A stretch of DNA of 64,000 nt, taken from assembly GCA_948474755.1 (NCBI GenBank), contig CAOLHI010000566.1:124001-188000 (forward strand). Direction: 5' to 3'. The DNA comes from Ctenosaura bakeri (taxonomy: Eukaryota; Chordata; Lepidosauria; Squamata; Iguanidae). Below are positions 59,201 through 64,000 of this stretch, in pieces. How positions within the stretch are numbered: position 1 is the stretch's first letter; each line of letters starts with the position of its first letter. Both the position numbers and the translations under genes were made by a program. The notes beneath the pieces were generated by a model that did not search any database, was not told the DNA's origin, and worked only from the letters and a program-made list of their open reading frames with translations.

Positions 59201-62200
59201 TTGTCCATTTCTGTCTTGATCTTCTCCTTCCCATGCAGGAAGTCTAATCCAGACATCCAGAAATTCATGCAGAAAATGGGGTTTGGCGAAGACTACACCA
59301 AGTTAGAATCCTTCTACATCCAAAGGTAATGACCCTTCTTCCTTCAATTACCAGGAGATTACCTGGAACAAAATCCTAGCCCAGCCTTCATTCCCAAGCC
59401 AGGCTACCACTATATGTGCTAGATTATAGTGCCTATCTTCCCCAGACAATGTAGAAGTTGCCTTTAAACAGTAAAGACTACTCCAATCTTCCAACCATTG
59501 TTTCTCTCCTTGTCCGCTAAAAGATAGGGAGTTCACTACCAGTGTGTGACTTGTGTCTAGACACCGGTGTAATTTCCCCTCGTTTAGACCTGTCCATGGA
59601 AATGTCTGTGTGTGTTTTTAAAAAATACCTTGCAGAGGTTCCAGAACTTTCAGTTCTCCCATCACTTCTCCAAATCACAAGACATGCATGTACAGACAGG
59701 AAGGGCTAGATGACCTTTGGACCACCAGATGTTTTGAGCTACAATTCCCATAAACCCTCAGAGGCTGGAATTTCTGGGAAATGAAGTCCAAAATATTTTA
59801 TGGGTCAGTGGTTCCCTTCTCTTGCTCTAAACTAATATATTGTACTTGATCCCCCAGATGTTTTGGACTTCACCTCCTAGAAGTCCCAGCCAGCATGGCC
59901 AATAGTCAGGAATTGTGGGAGTTTAATTTTAAACATCTGGATAACCAAAGGTTGAGAACCACTGATCTAGGAGGAATGCTCTTCTTGTCTGTGGTGGTGG
60001 TTTCTCCTTTCCTGCCTGGCAAACTGATCCAAGATGGCACTTGGGCTTCCAATTCTATATGCTAGGAATGGGGAAATCTTGTTTTCCAGAGGTTTTACAT
60101 TTCAGCTCCCAGAAGCCCTCAGCATTATAGGCACGGCAAAGGAGTATGGGGATTGTAATCCAACACCGGGAGGTCCCAGGATTACCTATCCCTTCTACAC
60201 CAGCTTCTTTGTGAAGTCCCATTGAACTTACTGGGGCTTACTTCTGGGTAGCCTTTTGTCAGATTGCACTGTTAAGCTACTCATTCTACATTTCTCTTTT
60301 TTTGTCCTCCACTCACTTCCTGGTTTCCATGTGAGGAAATGCTCCTGAATTTCTTAAAAGCTTTTGAAGTGGGGGAACCAATTGGGGGGGGACCCATTTT
60401 CCAGGAGTAGGAATTGGGATGGATGGCAAACAGTGCCTTGCCTTTAGCAGTCCTTCTCTTTGCTGTAGGCTGCTGGATATTGTCTCTTTCTACAGCAAGG
60501 GCTACGTGGTGTGGCAGGAGGTCTTTGATAATGGAGTGAAGGTAAGGAAACCACTAGGGGTATGTATGTATGTATGTATGTATGTATGTATATTACATTC
60601 CTATTTGTCCATTGCTCCAGTTATGTCAATACACCAATGGCTTTCCTCCTCCTCCACTCTTTATTCTGGTAACAGCCCTATGTGGTAGATCAGACTGGGC
60701 CCAGGCCAATTAGTGAGAATCATGGCTCCATCGGGACTAGAACCTTTATCGCCCAAATGCCTGTCCAACATTCTAGCTGCTAAAACTGCATTGGTTCTTA
60801 AGCTTTTCACACATTTTCTCTTTTCCTTGCTCTCCCATCCCAGATATTTGGACCTGTTATTCCTGCATGATGATCCTGGAGACCAGGGTTTGATTCCCTG
60901 CTCTGCCATGGAAACCCACTGGGTGACCTTGGGCACATTTTGGGTGCATCCCATACTATCAGCCCCAGAAAAACCCTGTGATAGGTTTGCCTTGGGGTTG
61001 CCGTAAGTCAGAAATGACTTGAAGGCACACAACAACAACAATTCCTGCATGGGAGGGCTTGGGCAGGATGGCCTTTGTGATCCCTTCCAGCTCTGGGATC
61101 CTATGTGTAATGCATGTGAAGATGCAAATTCCTCTTAACTATTCTCCCTCTACTATCTTTATTTGTGAGGGCATCTTGGCAGAGGTTGCAGTACAAAGTC
61201 CTGGCTATAGGATGCTGTAGCGTAGAAAGACCATGTGTATCCTCATTTTTTTTTGGGGGGGGGATTACAGCTTTCAGAATTCCCCAGTCATCATAGTCAT
61301 TAGCCATATTGAAGCCTGTGTCCTAAGAATCTCAGGTCTTCTGTTTGACTTGCAATTTGCCTTCAAGTTGGCCTCAACTTATGGTGACCTTCTAAATGAG
61401 AGATTTTTGAGAGACCCTGTTGTAAAAAGCCCCATTGAGATCTTGCAGTTGTGCGACGCTCCAGGGTCTGGCAGGCACTGCTCACACACTTTTTCATTTT
61501 CGGCTTTAAGCCAAAAATGGTGTGCAGTCGCGCATTGCTCTGGGGCCCTGTGTGCAAACTTGCCATGTGTGCGGAGCTCCAGAGCTGCGGCGCTTGCGCT
61601 TCCTGCCCCAGTGCAGCCTGGGAAACTCCCAGGCTGCACTGTGGAAGGAAAAGGCGGGGCTCTCGCCGGAGCAGCTGGCAGCTGCGGAACTGAAGCAACA
61701 AGGACGCGAGAGCCTCTCACTGGAGGCTACTCACACGATCCCTGCACCTGAGCGCCGAGAAAAGGTGAGTTGTGGAAAGGGCCTCAGAAACAGTAGCAAG
61801 CATGGCCAGTGGTAGGGTTTTATATGTCTAAAATATCTGACAAGCCAAAGGTTCTCCACCCTTGCTGTACATCAGACATTTTTTTTCACTAGTTTTTACT
61901 GTTTTTCCTATTTTTTTATTAATTATGTAACCATGGTTTGAGGTTTCTAGCTGGACAGATGAATATATCTTAAAACATTTCAAATCAAAAGGAAAACAAG
62001 TTTCTGATTCTCAAGGGCACCATGTAAGCCATGTCTAGTAAAGGATCAGAAATCAGAGGCATGATTCTGGACACAGTTGCTTGTAGTCAAGGAGTGATTC
62101 ATATTTTTATAATGACTATATATTAAAGAAGACCAGCATGTAGAAAACTAGTACATAAAGTGTGCTAGGCTGGAACCATTCACCTGAGATGCTAAGTTTC

Positions 62201-63890
62201 CATAGACATAAAGGTACGAGAAGATTTCTGATTACTTAATGAAATGTTTCTTTATGCTTTTCCTTCTTCTTGGTAAAATGTTTACTAAACTGGCATCATG
62301 TATTTATTTTATTTAGTTAAAGTATTTCTATATCACCCCGCAAGCCAAAAAGGGCTCCTGAGGTGATGAACAAGTAAAAACTAATTAAAGTAATGCAAAG
62401 ATAAAAACATTTTTCAAACACATTAAAATGCCCTTTAAAAACTCCCTAAAGAAGTCTTGTTTTTATTATTTTACCTGCTGCCTCAAATCTGCATTGCTTT
62501 TCATGTTATCTCACCTGCTGCTCAGATTTGGGGTGGAGGAAAAGCTAAGGTAAAATTCCACAAGTCTCATCCTAGGCCATTTCTACAGTAGACTGTTATA
62601 GTGCTATTATTCCACTTCCAACATCCTGTGGAATCCTAGGGTTTGCAGTTGAGGGAGGAGCCCAAGGCCCAAGATTCCATAGGATGTTGAAAACAGAATA
62701 ATAGCTCTATAACAGTCTAGTGAGGAAACGGCCCTAGTTTCTCTTCCCTGCAAAGATAACTCTGAAATGATTGTAACTGGAAAATATTGCGCCAAACACT
62801 ATGCCAGCCACAGGTCTCATCTTCAGCCTTAGATCTAACACAGGAATCTTTGCATCCCACACTGTTGTTCCGCCAAATGCAGATAATAAATAGAGCATCA
62901 TTATGGCTATCTGTAATTCAGTGACATCGACTTTGCCAAACTTTAGCATGCCTGATACATAGGTTTACCAATGAGCACAATAAAACAGGAACATCCCAAC
63001 AAAAGAACAGAAAAACAGCCAGTCTGGATTTGTTCCAAGCCGAACTGCTAGGCAGGCTCCGATACCGACGAAAACTGTGGAAATAGAGTCACGGCCATGG
63101 TCAAAGAGTTCTCCCAAAGGAGAGCTGCTGTTAGTTCTTCTGGCTTGCTTCCCATCAATAGCATCCAGGGACTGGTAAATAAAGAGTCCTAATGCACACA
63201 AGAGGAACTCATTTGTTCCAAATTATGTCCTGCCCTGTTACATATTAAAAATATTAGCTAAGAGTTCCACTGCAATAAAGTAAAGGGGCTGCTCCACTTT
63301 AGGTTCAAGTCTAGGTCCCACTCATTGGCCATTTCTGCACGACACTCTTATAGCGCGATTATTCCACTTTCAACATCCTATGGAATGCATGGGTGGGTAG
63401 AGGAGTGTGAGGAGGGAAGGTATGCGCATGCTTGTGTTCCCTCATGTGGGTGGGCAGAGAACCAGGGGATGGGACAAGGGAGTGGGAAAAGGGAGGATGC
63501 ATGTGTGTGTGTTCCCTCTCTCACCCACTTGGGTGGGAGTGGAAAAGATATGCATAGGTTTTCCACTTTTGCAGGGGTCCAGTGCCCCAGCCCTCATGAA
63601 AGTGGAGGGCCAACTGCAGTGACTTCCTGGTTTGGAGAAAACTAGGCTGTTCAGGACCTAAAACAGGCCAGGAGGGCCCACTCTCTCATACATTTTCTCT
63701 TTTGGCTAGGTGAAGCCGGAAACCATTATACATGTGTGGAAGGAGAATGCTGGGCCTTACCAAGAGGAGACAGCCCGTGTCACCAAAGCTGGCTATCGGG
63801 CCTTACTCTCTGCTCCTTGGTATCTTAACCACATCTCTTATGGCCAAGATTGGCTGGCCATTTATCAAGTAGAGCCTCTAGCCTTTGAAG
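37969..63890 (+). CDS. HEXA: HEXA, beta-hexosaminidase alpha subunit, exons 1-11 of the gene
   Basis: Eleven exons encode about 439 residues of the lysosomal GH20 enzyme, whose alpha subunit pairs with HEXB to remove GalNAc from GM2 ganglioside (with the GM2 activator) and from sulfated glycans. A signal peptide (residues 1 to about 20) leads into the N-terminal GH20b domain and the catalytic barrel. Visible catalytic and substrate residues: R175, D204, H259, the D319-E320 pair in [13 protein letters not shown]370, W389 and Y417 (human 178, 207, 262, 322-323, 373, 392, 421). It is alpha rather than beta because of the retained G-x-x-PSG loop after CYAG and an Asn at 419. Exon lengths 238, 99, 66, 47, 111, 102, 133, 181, 87, 73 and 181 match the mammalian phases. 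The last exons lie beyond the right edge. Confidence 0.97.
38262..38332. mobile_element. Left half of a GGCC-type miniature transposon split by CR1
   Basis: GAGCCTTTTCGAGACTCTTA then TCGCGCTAG and TTCAACACCCTCTGGAATCC end in GCAGTTT at 38332. The right half resumes at 39106. AGTTT is found at both break points (38328-38332 and 39106-39110), as expected for a target duplication. Confidence 0.75.
38333..38559 (-). repeat. CR1 LINE 3' fragment, first of a back-to-back pair
   Basis: Minus-strand CR1 3' end (ATAGAATCCTAGAGTTGG at the low-coordinate side), truncated at about 38559, where a second CR1 3' terminus begins. Confidence 0.82.
38560..39105 (-). repeat. CR1 LINE, C-terminal reverse-transcriptase fragment and 3' UTR
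   Basis: On the minus strand a 149-codon open stretch (39087-38638) reads as the end of CR1 ORF2, with [38 protein letters not shown] and [16 protein letters not shown]. This is the part after the polymerase core. It is a 5'-truncated, relatively young copy. Confidence 0.88.
39106..39234. mobile_element. Right half of the split GGCC-type miniature transposon
   Basis: AGTTTAGAGGGGGGCCTTTA continues through the long-form internal block and ends TGTCGTGCAGAAACGGCC. It completes the element starting at 38262. Confidence 0.8.
39379..39580. mobile_element. GGCC-type miniature transposon, long form
   Basis: Left end GGCAGTTTCCACACTACACC, right end GTAGTGCGGAAATGGCT, with internal GGGCCTTTAGAATTCTCAGC. 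In HEXA intron 1. Confidence 0.87.
40694..40928 (+). repeat. tRNA-headed SINE, third family
   Basis: Head with GCATAGTGGTTAGAATTTGA (A box region) and GGTTCTAGTCCC (B box). Body CTACCTCACAGGGTTATTGT then AAGGATAAAGTAGG, and an AATAAATAAA tail. Distinct from the ACA-tailed family. Confidence 0.8.
42125..42220. repeat. Degenerate 'TTGTAGTCC' foldback repeat
   Basis: GGCCCTCCAGTTGG on the left and GATGGGAGTTATAGTCCACC on the right with AACATCCGGAGG. Same type as 16128-16260. Further short remnants lie near 40145, 41375, 42310, 45340, 46750 and 47190. Confidence 0.5.
43098..43301. mobile_element. GGCC-type miniature transposon, long form, TSD TAG
   Basis: GGCTGTTTCCACACTTACAC to GGTAGTGCGGAAATGGCC, flanked by TAG on both sides. 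Confidence 0.91.
43483..43610. mobile_element. GGCC-type miniature transposon, short form, internally deleted
   Basis: CATTTCCGCACAACACTCTT to GAGTGTCGTGCGGAAATGGCC, about 128 bp. The right arm lacks the segment corresponding to AACCTCCTATGGAATC. The left GGC is changed. Confidence 0.85.
43690..43866 (+). repeat. tRNA-headed SINE with ACA tail
   Basis: GAGGGTTTGATTCCTCCCTG (B box), GCCATGGAAACCCAGTGGGT and GTAAGTCGAAAACAAGTTGA, ending ACACAACAACAACAACAA. Confidence 0.82.
44000..44072. repeat. 27-bp minisatellite, about 2.7 copies
   Basis: Unit AGGCATCACCCAAAATAAAT plus CACCCAA repeated with essentially no divergence. Confidence 0.85.
45505..45680 (-). repeat. tRNA-headed SINE, second family, minus-strand copy
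   Basis: Begins AGCAATATAGCAATAGCATT (tail), TATACCGCTTATCAACTGAG, and ends with the reverse of the head seen at 8836 (GGCTGAGTCAACCTTGGAGC). Confidence 0.78.
46903..47142 (-). repeat. tRNA-headed SINE with ACA-type body, minus-strand copy
   Basis: CCACTTATGGCAACCCTAAG, TTCTTGGCGAGGTTTATTCA, and the reversed head ending near AGACCACTGCACCATGCTGG. Confidence 0.78.
47978..48076 (+). CDS. HEXA: HEXA coding exon 2
   Basis: 99 bp (human 93), acceptor TTTTGTCTTGCAG|ACAAGG and donor GAGACTT|GTAAGG, phase 1 to phase 1. It encodes [20 protein letters not shown] then [13 protein letters not shown], matching human NVLVVSVVTPGC...PTLES. The human sequon at the end of this exon (ENYT) is ETYK here and so lost. 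Confidence 0.93.
49175..49240 (+). CDS. HEXA: HEXA coding exon 3
   Basis: 66 bp, acceptor TTTTACAG|ATAAGC and donor CTCCGAG|GTAAGATG. It encodes (Y)[21 protein letters not shown](G); TVWGALRG is the conserved GH20b motif. Confidence 0.96.
49539..50050 (-). repeat. L1-type LINE 3' end
   Basis: On the minus strand a decayed ORF end reads about [20 protein letters not shown] then [15 protein letters not shown], resembling the L1 ORF2 C-terminus. An A/T-rich 3' region ends in AATAAATAAATAAA near 49539. 5'-truncated. In HEXA intron 3. Confidence 0.65.
50151..50197 (+). CDS. HEXA: HEXA coding exon 4
   Basis: 47 bp, acceptor CTTCTTCCGCAG|GCTTAG and donor GGGACA|GTGAGTAC. It encodes (G)[15 protein letters not shown]. 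Length identical to human exon 4. Confidence 0.95.
50431..51038. repeat. Putative DNA transposon with inverted ends, about 0.6 kb
   Basis: Left end CAGTTCTCCCTCTACATTCG (then CAGG); the right end read in reverse is CAGTACAATTGTCCCTCTAC then TTTCACAAGG. Inside are GC- and purine-rich repeats. Similar ends occur near 44861 (CAGTTGGACCTCCACATTTG) and 63555-63625, supporting a dispersed family. Confidence 0.5.
52555..52665 (+). CDS. HEXA: HEXA coding exon 5
   Basis: 111 bp, acceptor TTCCCCACATAG|TTCTAT and donor ACACTG|GTATGTCA. It encodes [20 protein letters not shown] then [17 protein letters not shown]. It carries the conserved sequon N154-K-T and the substrate-binding R175 (human R178). Confidence 0.97.
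52700..52892 (+). repeat. tRNA-headed SINE with ACA-type body
   Basis: CAGGGTTCGATTCCCCACCC (well-kept B box), CCGTGGAAACCCACTGGGTG and CTAAGTCGGAAATGACTTGA. In HEXA intron 5. Confidence 0.82.
53533..53752 (+). repeat. tRNA-headed SINE with ACA tail
   Basis: TTGGACTATGACTCTGGAGA, TCTGAATCCCCGCTCAGTCG, AAGTCACATTCTCTCAGCCT and GTTGGAAACAACTTAAAGGC, ending ACACGACAACAA. Confidence 0.84.
55861..56048. mobile_element. SPIN-type hAT non-autonomous transposon with 8-bp TSD
   Basis: Left end CAGTGGTTCTCAACCTTCCT, right end AGGTTGAGAACCACTG, and internal words TTGTGGTGACCCCCAACCAT and GTGAAAGGGTCGTGCAACCC. These are the hallmarks of the SPIN (Space Invaders) hAT family known for horizontal transfer among tetrapods. 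GTTTAGAG is duplicated exactly on both sides (55853-55860, 56049-56056), as expected for hAT. At 188 bp it is an internally shortened MITE. In HEXA intron 5. Confidence 0.9.
56264..56365 (+). CDS. HEXA: HEXA coding exon 6
   Basis: 102 bp, acceptor GAATCCCCAG|GATGCC and donor TGGAAG|GTAAATTG. It encodes [20 protein letters not shown] then [15 protein letters not shown]204-D205 are the conserved acidic pair of the barrel (human 207-208). Confidence 0.97.
57444..57576 (+). CDS. HEXA: HEXA coding exon 7
   Basis: 133 bp, acceptor GCTTTTTCAG|GGCGCC and donor GGTCCAG|GTAAGAAC, phase 0 to phase 1. It encodes [20 protein letters not shown] and on through [21 protein letters not shown]255 and H259 are the catalytic-site Asp and His (human 258, 262). 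Confidence 0.97.
57737..57917 (+). CDS. HEXA: HEXA coding exon 8, catalytic exon
   Basis: 181 bp, acceptor TCATTCTCAG|GTGTTC; length and phase (1 to 2) equal human exon 8. It encodes [20 protein letters not shown] and on to [16 protein letters not shown]319-E320 are the catalytic pair. The sequon N-T-T in ILNTTYEF is kept. The donor is CTG|GTTGGTTTT, a poor match to GTRAGT but the only GT that keeps frame and the Trp codon. Confidence 0.94.
57918..59238 (+). other. HEXA: HEXA intron 8
   Basis: About 1.3 kb following the unusual GTTGGT donor. I see no gene, exon or well-defined repeat in it. Confidence 0.6.
59239..59325 (+). CDS. HEXA: HEXA coding exon 9
   Basis: 87 bp, acceptor CCCATGCAG|GAAGTC and donor CAAAG|GTAATGAC. 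It encodes (W)[20 protein letters not shown] then KLESFYIQ plus a split Arg. Confidence 0.96.
59712..59965. repeat. Two adjacent 'TTGTAGTCC'-type repeat copies
   Basis: ACCAGATGTTTTGAGCTACA ... GAAGTCCAAAATATTTTATG, then CCCCAGATGTTTTGGACTTC ... AAACATCTGGATAACC. Inverted halves of the dispersed foldback repeat in HEXA intron 9. Confidence 0.55.
60469..60541 (+). CDS. HEXA: HEXA coding exon 10
   Basis: 73 bp, acceptor TTTGCTGTAG|GCTGCT and donor GTGAAG|GTAAGGAA. It encodes (R)[20 protein letters not shown] then NGVK; W370 corresponds to human W373 in the active site. Confidence 0.97.
60560..60592 (+). repeat. (GTAT)n microsatellite
   Basis: About eight TATG units starting about 19 bp after the exon 10 donor. 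Confidence 0.9.
60864..61044 (+). repeat. tRNA-headed SINE with ACA tail
   Basis: CCAGGGTTTGATTCCCTGCT, GCCATGGAAACCCACTGGGT, CCGTAAGTCAGAAATGACTT and an ACACAACAACAACAA end. A short CR1-like 3' end (61045-61106, TTCCAGCTCTGGGATCCTAT) follows directly. Confidence 0.83.
61351..61450 (+). repeat. Sauria SINE / Bov-B-type tail fragment
   Basis: TTGCCTTCAAGTTGGCCTCA, ACTTATGGTGACCTTCTAAA, TTTTTGAGAGACCCTGTTGT and CCCATTGAGATCTTGCAG resemble the Bov-B LINE/Sauria SINE 3' region of squamates. Confidence 0.6.
61451..61788. other. CpG-rich inverted-repeat segment in HEXA intron 10
   Basis: Unusually GC- and CpG-rich for an intron. It holds a perfect 15-bp stem CAGTGCAGCCTGGGA / TCCCAGGCTGCACTG (61609-61623, 61627-61641) around AAC. 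Outer parts are loosely inverted (CTCACACACTTTTTCATTTT on the left; AAAAGGTGAGTTGTGG on the right), and the right end GTGGAAAGGGCC recalls the miniature-transposon terminus. A 172-codon open frame crosses it but resembles nothing known. Confidence 0.5.
62295..62450 (-). repeat. Old LINE-like 3' end
   Basis: TATTTATTTTATTTAGTTAA, TATATCACCCCGCAAGCCAA and AAAAGGGCTCCTGAGGTGAT resemble an inverted retroposon 3' tail. Family not determined. Confidence 0.35.
62575..62733. mobile_element. GGCC-type miniature transposon, short form, TSD CTA
   Basis: GGCCATTTCTACAGTAGACT to GTCTAGTGAGGAAACGGCC, 159 bp, flanked by CTA on both sides. It abuts the 3' end of the CHPT1-like pseudogene. Confidence 0.91.
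62738..63210 (-). pseudogene. CHPT1-like cholinephosphotransferase pseudogene fragment
   Basis: On the minus strand one frame reads from about 63204 ([20 protein letters not shown]) through [20 protein letters not shown] to IFAG near 62745. This matches the CDP-alcohol phosphatidyltransferase core of CHPT1 (closer to CHPT1 than CEPT1: [19 protein letters not shown]). The family motif D-G-x2-A-R-x8-G-x3-D-x3-D is intact. A stop (TAA at 62962-62964, a Gln codon in the parent) interrupts the frame after FYCAHW. Both ends lose similarity, and no intron is visible over about 155 codons. It lies antisense in HEXA intron 10 and is read as a truncated, probably retrotransposed copy, not a gene. Confidence 0.88.
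63327..63387. mobile_element. Left half of a GGCC-type miniature transposon
   Basis: GGCCATTTCTGCACGACACT, TATAGCGCGATTATTCCACT and CAACATCCTATGGAAT, then unrelated purine-rich sequence. The right half is missing. Confidence 0.8.
63710..63890 (+). CDS. HEXA: HEXA coding exon 11
   Basis: 181 bp (human 184), acceptor TTTTGGCTAG|GTGAAG and donor TTTGAAG|GTGGGTTC, phase 0 to phase 1. It encodes [20 protein letters not shown] and on to [15 protein letters not shown] and VEPLAFE. W389 and Y417 are active-site residues. Residues N419-H420 stand where human alpha has N423-R424 and beta has D-L. Confidence 0.96.
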
Positions 63891-64000
63891 GTGGGTTCTC
63901 TTTGTTGGCTTACCGTCCAGAACCTTGGTGGCCAAGAGGTTGTGATGTTAGAACTGTTGTTGTTCGTGTTACTGCAGACATCAGAACTGGCTTTCCAAAT
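63891..64000 (+). other. HEXA: HEXA intron 11 (partial)
   Basis: Sequence after the exon 11 donor; the window ends before exon 12. Nothing else is seen. Confidence 0.8.

Noticed and set aside
61233..61751. 172-codon plus-strand frame in HEXA intron 10
   Set aside because: It starts in a poly-G/SINE region, crosses a Sauria-type tail and a hairpin, and matches no recognisable family. GC-rich DNA has few stops.
63710..63890. HEXB instead of HEXA
   Set aside because: The G-x-x-PSG loop, Asn419 and the neighbourhood with ARIH1 fit the alpha subunit; the beta subunit has a shortened loop and Asp-Leu.

Overview
The window is vertebrate nuclear DNA, most probably from a squamate reptile. Two conserved multi-exon genes are recognisable. 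The repeat content is squamate-like: CR1, L2 and L1-type LINE remnants side by side, tRNA-headed SINEs with ACA-rich tails, a Sauria/Bov-B-type tail, a 5S-rRNA-derived SINE and a SPIN hAT element. An iguanian lizard is a guess; the species cannot be read from the sequence.

Layout. (1) 1-23.1 kb, minus strand: the 5' part of ARIH1, an RBR E3 ubiquitin ligase. Five coding exons are seen: 22781-22383, 7115-7048, 5595-5451, 4157-4065 and 3027-2972. The rest of the gene lies beyond the left edge. Exon 1 sits in a CpG island, and a 15.3-kb intron 1 fills most of this half. (2) 23.1-37.8 kb: the intergenic interval between the two head-to-head genes. No coding gene was found in it. It is dominated by a 6.06-kb tandem array at 23816-29874 and by dispersed copies of a palindromic miniature transposon. 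(3) 37.97-64 kb, plus strand: HEXA, the lysosomal beta-hexosaminidase alpha subunit. Exons 1-11 are present with splice phases matching the mammalian gene, and the last exons lie beyond the right edge. Its promoter carries three E-boxes, two of them CLEAR-type. Intron 10 holds an antisense CHPT1-like pseudogene and an odd CpG-rich hairpin segment.

The most unusual object is the array. About 68 monomers of about 84 bp in one orientation are followed by an 8-bp spacer and 4 monomers in the opposite orientation. The whole block is bounded by the terminal inverted repeats of a non-autonomous transposon family (GGCCATTTCCGCAC... / ...GTGCGGAAATGGCC) that has at least fifteen other complete or partial copies here. 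Each monomer is one arm of that transposon. The block therefore reads as a single miniature transposon whose left arm expanded into a satellite, starting about 1 kb upstream of the ARIH1 start codon. Seven dispersed copies have exact 3-bp target duplications of varied sequence, so the superfamily is not obvious.

The two genes are not known to act together: ARIH1 acts in cytosolic and nuclear ubiquitin transfer on cullin-RING complexes, HEXA in lysosomal glycan and ganglioside breakdown. From memory, their divergent order matches the human 15q23 neighbourhood.
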